The notes under the pieces are model-generated. The model was not told the origin of the DNA. It did not search any database and saw only the letters and a program-made list of their open reading frames with translations. Shown one piece after another: positions 1 to 7,617 of a DNA stretch of 35,674 nt. The translations under genes and the position numbers were made by a program. The stretch is from CBDUUP01 sp965370435. GTDB lineage: Bacteria > Chloroflexota > Anaerolineae > Anaerolineales > UBA11579. The DNA lies in NCBI GenBank assembly GCA_965370435.1, contig CBDUUP010000005.1, positions 1 to 35,674 of the forward strand, read 5' to 3'. Within the stretch, counting starts at the first letter, position 1. Each line of letters begins with the position of its first letter.

Positions 1-444
1 TGCGTAGGTCACCTGGTTGCAGAGGAAGGCCCCCGCGCTCAGGGAGAGATCGGCGGGCACGCCTACGTCCCGGACCGCCGCCAGCATTGCCCGCACCGGC
101 AGGGTGGTGAAGTAAGCCGCCGGGCCGCCGGGGATTACCGGCTGGTCATTCACCTGCGCCCCGGCGTTGTCGGCGATGCGGTAATCCATCAGGTTCACCG
201 CCACCCGCTCTATCGAAATAGCGAACCGCCCCTTCGCCAGCCCCAGGCAGACCACCGCCTCCGGCTGGGCGGTCTTCACCGCCTCCAGCAGCGCGGCCGG
301 GCCGCCATGCCGGTCCACGGGCAAGATGGCGGTGTGCAAGTCCACACCCGCCACGCCCGCTCCTGCCAACAAATTCACTGCCTGTTCGGAAGGATTCACT
401 TTCCCCCCGCCAAAGGGTTCGAAGCCTGTCAAGAGAATTTTCAT
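1..444 (-). CDS. pcp: Pyroglutamyl-peptidase I, 5' part (C-terminus beyond window)
   Basis: Cytosolic cysteine peptidase (family C15) that removes N-terminal pyroglutamate from peptides. The 148 visible residues start with the family N-terminus (TGFEPFGG at 6-13, NPS at 17-19), carry the GRFAISIERVAVN block at 72-84 with the catalytic Glu79, and the nucleophile Cys142 in SAGAFLCNQ. Usual length is about 200-215 residues, so the catalytic His lies outside the window. The reading frame is open to base 1. The ATG at 442-444 is preceded on the minus strand by AGGA (452-455) at 7-nt spacing. It is divergent from the amidase gene. Identification is firm from the motifs. Confidence 0.93.
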   Translation of the reverse strand, partial: MKILLTGFEPFGGGKVNPSEQAVNLLAGAGVAGVDLHTAILPVDRHGGPAALLEAVKTAQPEAVVCLGLAKGRFAISIERVAVNLMDYRIADNAGAQVNDQPVIPGGPAAYFTTLPVRAMLAAVRDVGVPADLSLSAGAFLCNQVTYA

Positions 445-542
445 AGTCCAGTCCTTGGATTGTGATCCAATACAGTATACCCCAGGAAGGGGGGCAACTG
501 GTATTTTTTGGCTTGACTGTTGAAGCGCACTGAATAAAACTA

Positions 543-551
543 TGCTAAAAT
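543..551 (+). promoter_or_regulatory. Extended -10 promoter for the amidase gene
   Basis: TGCTAAAAT fits an extended -10 (TGn plus TAAAAT at 546-551). TTGACT at 513-518 and TTGAAG at 520-525 lie upstream but at non-ideal spacing, so the extended -10 would carry recognition. It would give a leader of about 83 nt before the ATG at 641. Confidence 0.4.
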
Positions 552-640
552 GAAATTCCAAAGAAGCCGACACCGGGGCTTACCTTATTCTTCTGAGACC
601 GTCTACGTTCTCAATTCACTTGATTTTGGAGGAGAAAATT

Positions 641-1492
641 ATGCTGATCATCGATCACTTTTTGTGCAAGGATGATGGAGAGAAATATCCTTTTGTGAAA
701 AGCCCCAACGTTGGTGGGCGGAATTTAAAACATGAATACCTCATAATGCACTATACCGTAGGTCAAAGCGCTGAGGGGGCGGTGAGTTGGCTCACCGACC
801 CAAAATCTAAAGTGTCCGCCCATATCGTAATCGGGCGAGACGGTGAGATCACCCAACTTGTGCCTTTTGACACCCTGGCCCGGCATGCAGGTGTGAGTTC
901 CTGGAAGGGACGAACATGGATGAATAAATACTCCATCGGCATTGAACTTGACAACGCAGGTTCTTTAAAGCGAGCGGATGGCGCTTGGCTAACATCGTTT
1001 GGACGCATTTATCCAGATGAAGAGGTCATTGAAACGATACACAAACATCGGCATAGTCCTTTAGGGTGGCACATTTATCCACAGGAGCAGATTGAAGCGG
1101 CTATTGAAGTTGCCACTTTGCTGGTCGATTATTATGGCTTGATAGATGTCATTGGACATGAAGATGTTTCGCCGGCTAATAAAACGGACCCTGGTCCTGC
1201 TTTCCCCATGGCGAGCTTTCGGGCAAGGGTTATTGAACGAGAAAACAAGGAGACTGTGGTGTATAAAACACGCCATAACCTTACCATTAGGCCTGAACCG
1301 GGAACTCAAAGCGACCCCATAACGGGCAGCCCAGTTCCCGAGGACACGCAAGTTGAAATCTTAGATCGTGATGGGAGATGGGCTTACGTTCACGTGTTGG
1401 GTGAGGGAAACGAGGCCGGAGATATGAGGGGGTGGGTTTATGGGCGTTATCTCCTGCGGGACTCGGAGGGCCGCCATTCCCCTCAGGATTAA
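641..1492 (+). CDS. N-acetylmuramoyl-L-alanine amidase with C-terminal SH3b domain
   Basis: Predicted zinc amidase (Amidase_2/AmpD fold) that cleaves the MurNAc-L-Ala bond of peptidoglycan or muropeptides. Seen: MHYT (His37), IGIELDN (Glu102), GHEDV (His173) and KTDPGP (Asp183), matching the His/Glu/His/Asp set of AmpD-type enzymes. Residues about 205-283 form an SH3b-like wall-binding domain (NLTIRPEPG at its start, RGWVYGRYLL near its end). No signal peptide is visible, so it is cytosolic or endolysin-like. Start: ATG at 641 has GGAGGAG (628-634) at 6-nt spacing; an upstream TTG at 620 is in frame but lies before that site. The gene is visibly less GC-rich than its neighbours, which suggests transfer, possibly from a phage. 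A strong terminator follows. Confidence 0.88.
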   Translation: MLIIDHFLCKDDGEKYPFVKSPNVGGRNLKHEYLIMHYTVGQSAEGAVSWLTDPKSKVSAHIVIGRDGEITQLVPFDTLARHAGVSSWKGRTWMNKYSIGIELDNAGSLKRADGAWLTSFGRIYPDEEVIETIHKHRHSPLGWHIYPQEQIEAAIEVATLLVDYYGLIDVIGHEDVSPANKTDPGPAFPMASFRARVIERENKETVVYKTRHNLTIRPEPGTQSDPITGSPVPEDTQVEILDRDGRWAYVHVLGEGNEAGDMRGWVYGRYLLRDSEGRHSPQD

Positions 1493-1516
1493 GTTAACAA
1501 ACCAGATTAACATTGA

Positions 1517-1540
1517 GCCTCCCTTAGGGGAGGCTTTTTT
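1517..1540 (+). terminator. Rho-independent terminator of the amidase gene
   Basis: GCCTCCC (1517-1523) pairs with GGGAGGC (1528-1534) around a 4-nt loop, followed directly by six T (1535-1540). It is the clearest canonical terminator in the window and lies 25 bp after the amidase stop. Confidence 0.9.
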
Positions 1541-1596
1541 GATAAATTGGCTTTCTTACGATTCGACTACTCGCCCTTATTACCCTCAATACCGGT

Positions 1597-2205
1597 TTAC
1601 TCCCCCATATCCTGACGCCCGTCCAGAGCCCGCAGCAGGGTACTCTGGTCGGCGTATTCCAGATCGCCGCCCACCGGTAGGCCCCGGGCCAACCGCGTCA
1701 CTTTGACCTCCATCGGCGCTAATTGCTGGCGCAGGTACATCGCCGTGGCGTCGCCTTCCATGCTGGGGTTGGTGGCAACGATGATCTCCACGATCCCCCC
1801 TTCTTTCACCCGGGTGATCAACTCGGCGATCTTCAGGTCCTCCGGGCCGACCCCCTCGATGGGGGAGAGCGCACCGTGCAGGACGTGGTAATGTCCCCGG
1901 AAGCCCCCGGTGCGTTCCAGGGCCAGCACGTCCAGCGGCTCTTCCACCACACAGATCAGGCTCCCCTCCCGCTGGGGGTGGTCGCAGATCTCGCACAGCA
2001 GCCGGTCGGAGGTGGTGATGTTGAAACACTGCTGGCAGTATCCGATGTTGGCCCGCAAGTCCATCAACGCTTCAGCCAGCGTCAGCGGCATGTCCTCCGA
2101 AACCCGCAGCAAATGGAAAGTCAGCCGGGAGGCCGTCTTCGGCCCAATCCCCGGAAGCCTTGAAAAAGCGTTTATCAAATTCTGTATTGGTTCAGGTATC
2201 AGCAT
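1597..2205 (-). CDS. recR: Recombination mediator RecR
   Basis: RecR acts with RecO (and RecF) to load RecA onto SSB-coated single-stranded DNA in gap repair. The 202-residue length is typical. Seen: helix-hairpin-helix segment LPGIGPKTASRL at 17-28; a four-cysteine zinc site (Cys57, Cys60, Cys71, Cys74 in CQQC and CEIC); a Toprim domain from about 80 (SLICVVEEPLDVLALE) to about 175, ending in the conserved TRLARGLPVGGDLEYAD. It is the last gene of the dnaX-ybaB-recR cluster, the classic order in bacteria. The 43-bp gap to ybaB contains palindromic short repeats instead of an obvious Shine-Dalgarno site. Confidence 0.97.
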   Translation of the reverse strand: MLIPEPIQNLINAFSRLPGIGPKTASRLTFHLLRVSEDMPLTLAEALMDLRANIGYCQQCFNITTSDRLLCEICDHPQREGSLICVVEEPLDVLALERTGGFRGHYHVLHGALSPIEGVGPEDLKIAELITRVKEGGIVEIIVATNPSMEGDATAMYLRQQLAPMEVKVTRLARGLPVGGDLEYADQSTLLRALDGRQDMGE

Positions 2206-2217
2206 AATCGTTTGCAG

Positions 2218-2254
2218 GTTGAACGTTTAAACGTTCTAACGTTCAACGTTAGAA
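2218..2254 (-). repeat. Octamer array and palindromes at the ybaB stop (ACGTT core)
   Basis: Read on the minus strand, the ybaB stop TAA runs into four copies of an 8-bp unit with invariant core ACGTT and variable flanks. This creates a perfect 16-bp palindrome at 2221-2236 and a 10-bp inverted repeat (2233-2242 with 2246-2255, 3-nt loop). No T-run follows, so it is not a canonical terminator. It may modulate recR expression or be one more stop-anchored array of the kind seen elsewhere here. Confidence 0.7.
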
Positions 2255-2578
2255 CGGAAGACCGGAGGTCAGCGGGCCGAGACGTTCGGAGGCCAGAGTG
2301 CGCGAGTCTTCCAGCGCGGTGTTGAGCGCGGTGAGGATGAGGTCTTGGAGCATTTCGGCGTCTGCGTCTTCCAGCAGTTCCGGGGCGATCACTACCTCGG
2401 TGCAGCGTTGGTCGCCGGTCACCGTGATCTTGACCGCGCCGCCTCCTGCGGTGGCCGTCACCGTCTCGGAGGCCAATTCCTCCTGGGCTTGCAGCATCTG
2501 CTCTTGCAGCTTCTGTATCTGCCCCATCATCCCCCCCATATTTCCCAATCCTTTAGGGAGCTTCGGACCTTTAGCCAT
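2249..2578 (-). CDS. ybaB: YbaB/EbfC-family nucleoid-associated protein
   Basis: Small DNA-binding protein (109 residues) of the YbaB/EbfC family, which forms dimers with a tweezer-like shape and coats the nucleoid. Seen: glycine/methionine-rich N-terminus, amphipathic helix MMGQIQKLQEQMLQAQEEL at about 16-34, then the family core TVTATAGGGAVKITVTGD (39-56) and the terminal helices with LTAALN-like LTALNTALEDS. Minus-strand AGGAG (2585-2589) sits 6-10 nt before the ATG. It lies between dnaX and recR, the usual context. Confidence 0.95.
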   Translation of the reverse strand: MAKGPKLPKGLGNMGGMMGQIQKLQEQMLQAQEELASETVTATAGGGAVKITVTGDQRCTEVVIAPELLEDADAEMLQDLILTALNTALEDSRTLASERLGPLTSGLPF

Positions 2579-2617
2579 ACATATCTCCTAGATAAAAGTA
2601 ATCATAATTGCTCAAAA

Positions 2618-2646
2618 TCATACTAACCACTGTCCACTCACCACTA
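2618..2646 (-). repeat. Heptamer array at the dnaX stop (AGTGG core)
   Basis: On the minus strand the dnaX stop TAG itself opens a run of 7-bp units AGTGGNN (three clear copies, then degenerate AGTATG). The array fills most of the gap to ybaB. Confidence 0.6.
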
Positions 2647-4254
2647 TTCCCCCTCCTCCTTATTATTCAAATCCGTCGTGCTCACCACCTCGCCGCCCAG
2701 CCGCACCGCCTGCGCCACCATGCCGCTGCTGCCCACTTCCGGCGGCAGGCTGCCCTGCTGGCTGCTGGCGACCATGCAGCGCACCGTAACCTCCTCGCCC
2801 AGGACTTCGTTCATGGCCTGGCGCTGCTGGTTGAGATGGTCATTCTTTTCCATCTTTTCCTTGAGGATGTCGCTGGCGAAACCCAGGAACAGCGCGCCGT
2901 CCTGTACGTCTTTCGCGGTGCAGGAGTTGAGCAACCCGTAGGTGTTGGGGCTGAGCCGCTTGACCGCCCCCAGGATCTGCTTCCAGTTCTGGTTCACCGC
3001 CTGCAGGTTGAATCCGCCTTCGGCCACAGGTTGGGGCGGTGCGGCCTTCTCCGCCGGGGCGGAAGGTTTGGCCGCTGGGGGTTTGGGTTTAGATTTCGGT
3101 GTGGGTACGGGGCGTGATGGAGCCGATTGCGCGGCTGCCGGGGCCGATTGCAAGACTGCCGGAGCAGGGGCGGTCTGTGGAGCTTCTATCGCCTCCACAA
3201 AAGCCAATTCCAGGGGCAGGCTGGGCTGCCAGTTGCCCCGCGCTTCGGTCGCCGCCGCGTTGAAGGCCCGGATGATCCGTAATAATTCCGTCGTTTCTAT
3301 TGCCTGGGCGTGCTGGGCCATCTTGGCCCGGGTATCGGCGGTGGCGTCCACCTGGTCGGCGTTGCCCATCCGCACCAGCAGCACGTCCCGCAGGTAATTG
3401 ACGATCTGGCGGGTGAACTGGCGGGGGTCGCTGCCCGCGTCCAACGTGGCGTGGACCTGGTCCAGCCCGGCGGCAGAATCCTTGGCCAGCAGAGCATCCA
3501 TCAAATCCAGCACCGATTGAGTGGTGGCGGTGCCCAGCACGGTCTGCGTCATCTCCAGGGTGATGGTCTCGTCAGCGGAGGCCAGTTGGTCCAGCAGGGA
3601 GATGGCGTCCCGCATGGCGCCGGTGGCCTGCCGGGCGATCAGGCTCAATGCCTCCGCCTCAATCTTCAGGCCCTCCGCCTCGGCCATCATCTTCAACTGC
3701 TTGATGATGTCCACCACTGGGATGCGGCGGAACTCGTGCCGCTGGCAGCGGGAGAGCACCGTGGCGGGGATCTTATGCACCTCGGTGGTCGCTAGAATGA
3801 AGATGGCGTGGGGGGGCGGCTCTTCCAGGGTCTTCAACAGGGCGTTGAAGGCCGCCGTGGAGAGCATGTGCACTTCGTCAATGATGTAGACCTTGTAGCG
3901 CCCCAGGTTGGGGGAGAAGTTGATCTTGTCCCGCAGGTCGCGGATGTCCTCCACGCTGGTGTTGGAGGCGGCGTCAATTTCGATCAGGTCCAGGAAGCGG
4001 GCCTGGTTGACCGACAGGCAGTGGTCGCATTGGTCGCAAGGCCGCTTGGAGAGGTCCTCGTCCAGGCAGTTGACCGCCTTGGCCAGCAACCGCGCCACCG
4101 AGGTCTTCCCTGTCCCCCTCGGTCCGGCGAACAGGTATGCGTGCGCCACCCGCTCGGCGGTCACCGCGTTGTGCAGGGTCTGCACCACGTGCTGCTGCCC
4201 TACAACTTGGTCCCACTTCTGGGGACGCCATTTTCGGTAGTATGCTTGGGACAT
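2644..4254 (-). CDS. dnaX: DNA polymerase III subunits gamma/tau
   Basis: Clamp-loader ATPase of the replicative polymerase. Numbering from the ATG at 4252-4254 (536 residues): Walker A GPRGTGKTS at 44-52; zinc module Cys63, Cys73, Cys76, Cys79; Walker B YIIDEVH at 123-129; sensor SRC at 168-170; domain III to about 355; then a Pro/Ala/Lys-rich linker; then a C-terminal domain that would bind polymerase. The open frame extends 53 codons upstream, but that part is translated low-complexity repeat (PPNYPTTKTTRPP-like), and the family always starts at MSQAYYRKWRPQ-like sequence. No good Shine-Dalgarno precedes this ATG. A gamma/tau frameshift site was not identified. Confidence 0.97.
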   Translation of the reverse strand: MSQAYYRKWRPQKWDQVVGQQHVVQTLHNAVTAERVAHAYLFAGPRGTGKTSVARLLAKAVNCLDEDLSKRPCDQCDHCLSVNQARFLDLIEIDAASNTSVEDIRDLRDKINFSPNLGRYKVYIIDEVHMLSTAAFNALLKTLEEPPPHAIFILATTEVHKIPATVLSRCQRHEFRRIPVVDIIKQLKMMAEAEGLKIEAEALSLIARQATGAMRDAISLLDQLASADETITLEMTQTVLGTATTQSVLDLMDALLAKDSAAGLDQVHATLDAGSDPRQFTRQIVNYLRDVLLVRMGNADQVDATADTRAKMAQHAQAIETTELLRIIRAFNAAATEARGNWQPSLPLELAFVEAIEAPQTAPAPAVLQSAPAAAQSAPSRPVPTPKSKPKPPAAKPSAPAEKAAPPQPVAEGGFNLQAVNQNWKQILGAVKRLSPNTYGLLNSCTAKDVQDGALFLGFASDILKEKMEKNDHLNQQRQAMNEVLGEEVTVRCMVASSQQGSLPPEVGSSGMVAQAVRLGGEVVSTTDLNNKEEGE

Positions 4255-4255
4255 G

Positions 4256-4370
4256 GGGGTTTGGTCGGGTGGTCTGGTGGTCTTAGTGGTCGGGTAGTTA
4301 GGTGGTTGGGTAGTTTGGTAGTTGCGGATTGTGAATTGCAGGTTGCGTATTACGCGTTGCGTGCGGGGTG
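4256..4370 (+). repeat. Short-period array upstream of dnaX (GTRGTY core)
   Basis: G/T-rich on the plus strand with an 8-bp quasi-period (GTAGTTAG, GTGGTTGG, GTAGTTTG, GTAGTTGC), decaying into GCAGGTTGCG-like words near 4335-4370. It lies upstream of dnaX and is antisense to it. It is in frame with dnaX and produces a spurious N-terminal extension of that open frame. Confidence 0.65.
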
Positions 4371-4452
4371 GTGTGGTTTTATACAGTGTATCAGAGGGTG
4401 GCTGGGAAGGCAAGATGAAATCAGATATTCAATGGCGCAATCAAGTTCTGGC

Positions 4453-4481
4453 TTGCTTCTTTCGATAAATTCCGCTATAGT
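4453..4481 (+). promoter_or_regulatory. Predicted sigma70-type promoter for the TPR gene
   Basis: TTGCTT (4453-4458), a 17-nt spacer and TATAGT (4476-4481) predict transcription from about 4488, 27 nt before the GTG at 4515 and 45 nt before the ATG at 4533. Confidence 0.55.
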
Positions 4482-4532
4482 AGGGTTGGAAAGATATTCG
4501 ATTATTGTAAGTATGTGGAATGGGAAACGGCT

Positions 4533-6455
4533 ATGGCTGACTCAACTCCTTCTATCCTTGAAAAGTTTAAATCTTTTTGGGCGCCGGTTGCTTTCATTAT
4601 CAGCGCGGTCACTTTGGTGACGAGATTTATCCAGTTGTTGCTCGGCGATTGGGGGACGGTTACTTCTTGGGTCATTGCTGTTCTTGGTGTAGGTGCGTTG
4701 ATAGTGGGGTTATGTATTATTGCATTCAGTAAGCGACCATCTTATTTTCATTCTTCCATTTCCATTTCGCGTTATCCCAAAACTTATAAACTTGCTCGTC
4801 GCTTGCTTGGCCTCGTGGTAATTTTATCTTTGGCGATTGGATGGGTGCTGTACCAGCAAGACAAAGCTCTGCGCGAAAAATTCGTGATCCTGGTGGCTGA
4901 TTTCTACCACATCAGCGAAGAAGACTACGCGGTGAATGAGATAATGAACCATCAGATGAATTCAATGGGGGAAGAATACGAAGATGTAAAAATTGTGTTT
5001 TTGAAACAATCCATTACTGAGCAAGAAGGGAGTGATCGCGCCCGCACTTTAGGAGCGCGCTATCGTGCCGACATCGTGTTATGGGGTTGGTATGTAGTTA
5101 CCGGCAGTGATGCATTGGTAACCATCAATGTAGAAAATTTGACCGAGATCGAATATCTCAGTTTTTCGGAAAGCGAATCTTACAATCCTCAAGCCCCGAT
5201 AGCTGAGATCGAAGATTTCACCTTTCAGCAGCGTTTGTCAGGCGAGATGGTTGCTTTTACCCTTTTTATGAGCGGGATGATAAATTACGAATTGGAGAGA
5301 TACGAAGAGGCTGTCAAACGTTTCAATGATGCCACGCAATTGGATTCATGGCCCGAGAAATTAATAGGTCAGGAAACAATATTCTTTTATATTGGCGTTT
5401 CCAACGATTTTTTAGGCCATTACAAACAAGCAATCGCTGATTATACAAAGGCCATCGAGACTGATCCTCTATTCTTAGCTTCCTACATTAATCGTGGTAT
5501 TGGATATGTGCGTTTAGGCGATTACGAACAAGCAATTGCTGATTTTTCCAAAGCTATCGAGATTAATCCTTTATTCGCTACTCCCTATAATAATCGCGGG
5601 AATGTATATAGGGATTTAGGCGAATATGAACAAGCGATCGCTGATTTTTCCAAAGCCATTGAGCTTGATCCTCAAGTCGTATTTCAATATTACAACCGCG
5701 GGTTAGTATATAAGTTATTAGGTGAATATGACCAGGCAATCGCTGATTTTTCCAAAGCCATCGAGATTGATCCTCAATTCACAGCTCCCTACATTAGTCG
5801 CGGGAATGTATTTGCAAGTTTAGGCGAATATGACCAGGCATTCGCTGATTATTCCAGAGCCATCGAGATCAACCCACTAGACGCATCTTCCTATATCTAC
5901 CGCGGTAATGTATATTCGAATTTGGGCGAATATGACCAGGCAATCGCTGATTTTTCCAAAGCCATCGAGATCGACCCACAAAGCGCAGATTCCTATTTCA
6001 ACCGCGGTAATGCATATACGGAATTAGGCGAATATGACCAGGCAATTGCTGATTATTCCATAGCCATTGAGATCAACCCACTAGACGCAGGTCCTTACAA
6101 TAATCGCGGTATCAGATATGCGGAATTAGGCGAATATGACCAGGCAATTGCTGATTATTCCAATGCCATCGAGATCAACCCACTTAACGCATATGCCTAC
6201 AATAATCGCGGTTTAGCATATAAGTTATTAGGCGAATATGAACAGGCAATCGCTGATTTTTCCAAAGCCATCGAGATCGACCCTCAAAACGCAAGTATAT
6301 ATTACAACCGAGGGTTAGTGTATAAGCAATTAGGCGATGATAAACAGGCAATCGCCGATTTTCGCAAAGCAATGGAACTCAGCGATGACCTACACCTTCG
6401 ACAAATAGCTGAAGAGCAACTTCAGGCGTTGGGTGTAGATCCATACGACGATTAG
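4533..6455 (+). CDS. Membrane-anchored TPR-repeat protein
   Basis: Function unknown; protein-interaction scaffold by architecture. Seen: three hydrophobic segments in the first about 110 residues (FWAPVAFIISAVTLV, VTSWVIAVLGVGALIVG, LLGLVVILSLAIGWVLY); a middle alpha/beta-like domain (about 115-225) with ITEQEGSDRARTLG and ADIVLWGWY, a block I have seen in other TPR proteins but cannot name; then about ten regular 34-residue TPRs of the form GEYDQAIADFSKAIEIDPQ, preceded by one degenerate copy. Start chosen: ATG at 4533; a GTG at 4515 is in frame and neither has a strong Shine-Dalgarno. Base composition is far more AT-rich than the dnaX operon. Its stop lies 2 bp from the stop of the convergent DUF1992 gene. 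Confidence 0.85.
   Translation: MADSTPSILEKFKSFWAPVAFIISAVTLVTRFIQLLLGDWGTVTSWVIAVLGVGALIVGLCIIAFSKRPSYFHSSISISRYPKTYKLARRLLGLVVILSLAIGWVLYQQDKALREKFVILVADFYHISEEDYAVNEIMNHQMNSMGEEYEDVKIVFLKQSITEQEGSDRARTLGARYRADIVLWGWYVVTGSDALVTINVENLTEIEYLSFSESESYNPQAPIAEIEDFTFQQRLSGEMVAFTLFMSGMINYELERYEEAVKRFNDATQLDSWPEKLIGQETIFFYIGVSNDFLGHYKQAIADYTKAIETDPLFLASYINRGIGYVRLGDYEQAIADFSKAIEINPLFATPYNNRGNVYRDLGEYEQAIADFSKAIELDPQVVFQYYNRGLVYKLLGEYDQAIADFSKAIEIDPQFTAPYISRGNVFASLGEYDQAFADYSRAIEINPLDASSYIYRGNVYSNLGEYDQAIADFSKAIEIDPQSADSYFNRGNAYTELGEYDQAIADYSIAIEINPLDAGPYNNRGIRYAELGEYDQAIADYSNAIEINPLNAYAYNNRGLAYKLLGEYEQAIADFSKAIEIDPQNASIYYNRGLVYKQLGDDKQAIADFRKAMELSDDLHLRQIAEEQLQALGVDPYDD
5376..6395 (+). repeat. 102-bp tandem DNA repeats encoding the TPRs
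   Basis: Ten consecutive 102-bp units. Nucleotide words such as GACCAGGCAAT and CGCTGATTTTTCCAAAGC recur nearly unchanged in successive units, so similarity is higher than protein constraint requires. This points to recent unit duplication or gene conversion. Confidence 0.8.
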
Positions 6456-6457
6456 CT

Positions 6458-6907
6458 CTAATCCGTCTCCCCTTTGATTCTCCTCATCTCCCTCTCCACA
6501 TCCACCCTTTGCCTCTGGAACCTCGTATGCGGCGTCTGCAAATTGTAATCTGCGATCTTCTGGTTCACCGCCTCCACCTTCTCCCCGAAAGCTGCCATCG
6601 CCCGCGCCCACTCCGCCTCCACGTAATCCGCCGCCTCCCCCGCGGACAGCTTCTCCCCTCTCCATGCCCAGGCCAGGGACAACGCCTCCCGCGCCTCGGC
6701 CAATTCCTTCTCGACCTCCTGCCGGGCCTCGATCCAGGGCAGGGAATATCCCCCGTCCCGCAGCATCTTATAGGCCAGCCGCCATTCCGGGTCTGCGTGA
6801 GGGTTCGCCTCCATATCCAAAGGCTTCCCCGCCCCCGGCAGATCGTCAAACTCCCCCCGCTCAATCGCCTTCCGAATGATCTCATCCACACCCCGGCTTC
6901 CCGTCAT
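6458..6907 (-). CDS. DUF1992 (DnaJC28-like conserved domain) protein
   Basis: 149-residue protein of the DUF1992 family, named after the domain found with J-domains in DNAJC28; the bacterial proteins lack a J-domain and their role is unknown. Seen: the family signature IRKAIERGEFDDLPGAGKPL at 11-30, DPEWRLAYKML-like helix at 39-49, GYSLPWIEARQEVEKEL, and a basic, coiled-coil-prone C-terminus. The minus-strand ATG is preceded by GAGG about 6 nt upstream. It converges on the TPR gene with a 2-bp gap, leaving no room for a terminator between them. Confidence 0.88.
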   Translation of the reverse strand: MTGSRGVDEIIRKAIERGEFDDLPGAGKPLDMEANPHADPEWRLAYKMLRDGGYSLPWIEARQEVEKELAEAREALSLAWAWRGEKLSAGEAADYVEAEWARAMAAFGEKVEAVNQKIADYNLQTPHTRFQRQRVDVEREMRRIKGETD

Positions 6908-6944
6908 ACCCTACCTCATCTCCTGCATAAAAAAATTATCCTCC

Positions 6945-6996
6945 ACCATAACACTACCCAACTACCAAACTATCCAACTACAAAACTACCCAACTA
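6945..6996 (-). repeat. Octamer array at the lamin-tail gene stop (TAGTT core)
   Basis: On the minus strand the stop codon TAG is the first three bases of a run of five 8-bp units (TAGTTGGG, TAGTTTTG, TAGTTGGA, TAGTTTGG, TAGTTGGG) followed by TAGTG. The frame of the array starts exactly at the stop. Confidence 0.75.
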
Positions 6997-7554
6997 AGGA
7001 ATCACAAAAGTCGCATGAACCGCCCCCGTCGGATCCCTCAGCGTCACCACATCCCCCGACTCCCACACCCCATCATTGAGTCCCCAGAACAGCTCCACCA
7101 CCGTATTGTCACCCGCCCGGGTCCACACGTTCAAGGCTCCGCCCGCGTACAGCCGGACGTTGGGGAAGATGAAGACGTTGCCGTCGTCGTCTTGCAGAGT
7201 CCAATTCTCCAGGGAGAGTTCCGGTCCCCCGATGTGTTTGATGACCACCCGCTCGTTGGCCGAGTCTCCCGGCGCAACCACGCTGGTGATCTCCAGCAGA
7301 GTCGTCTCCCCCGCCATCAGCGGCGTGACGGTCTGGAGCGGGCCGCTGGTCTCCAGGGCCGCCTGGGTCGCGGGTGGATTGGTGGGCTGCCCGCCGCCGG
7401 AGAAGGGCGTCGCCGCGCTGGTAGGGATGACGACCTCCCCGCCGCCGTTCACCCGCTCCCAGATAGCCATCGCCACCCACACCGTGCAGGCCGAGACTGC
7501 CACGTTGATGACCAGATAGAAAAGCAAGCGTCGCCAGCGGTCTTTGGTATCCAT
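6994..7554 (-). CDS. Membrane-anchored lamin-tail (LTD) domain protein
   Basis: 186 residues. Residues about 11-31 (LFYLVINVAVSACTVWVAMAI) form one membrane segment or uncleaved signal anchor; about 37-85 is a Thr/Pro/Gly-rich linker; about 86-186 is a lamin-tail Ig-like beta-sandwich (LLEITSVVAPGDSANERVVI, LSLENWTLQDDDGNVFIFP, GDVVTLRDPTGAV). Bacterial LTDs usually sit outside the membrane on surface proteins; the ligand is unknown. An extended -10 (TGCTATGAT) lies just before the ATG with no Shine-Dalgarno, which suggests a leaderless or 2-nt-leader mRNA. It is divergent from the NYN gene with a 63-bp gap. Confidence 0.85.
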   Translation of the reverse strand: MDTKDRWRRLLFYLVINVAVSACTVWVAMAIWERVNGGGEVVIPTSAATPFSGGGQPTNPPATQAALETSGPLQTVTPLMAGETTLLEITSVVAPGDSANERVVIKHIGGPELSLENWTLQDDDGNVFIFPNVRLYAGGALNVWTRAGDNTVVELFWGLNDGVWESGDVVTLRDPTGAVHATFVIP

Positions 7555-7562
7555 CGCAGCGA

Positions 7563-7571
7563 ATCATAGCA
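7563..7571 (-). promoter_or_regulatory. Extended -10 promoter for the lamin-tail gene
   Basis: Minus strand TGC plus TATGAT (7568 down to 7563) predicts +1 near 7556, two bases before the ATG at 7554. No convincing -35. Confidence 0.45.
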
Positions 7572-7582
7572 CATTCTGCGCG

Positions 7583-7611
7583 TTGACGGGGGCCGGATTT
7601 GACACTAGAAT
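7583..7611 (+). promoter_or_regulatory. Promoter for the NYN gene, predicted leaderless
   Basis: TTGACG (7583-7588), 17-nt spacer, TAGAAT (7606-7611). With the hexamer at -12 to -7, +1 falls on 7618, the A of the start codon. There is no Shine-Dalgarno before that ATG, so both signals agree. Confidence 0.6.
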
Positions 7612-7617
7612 CCCCTT

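Noticed and set aside
620..640. TTG start for the amidase at 620
   Set aside because: The Shine-Dalgarno GGAGGAG lies after it and fits the ATG at 641.
4255..4413. 53-codon N-terminal extension of dnaX
   Set aside because: It is translated from the GTRGTY short-period array and has no homology-like features; the family start is MSQAYYRKW.
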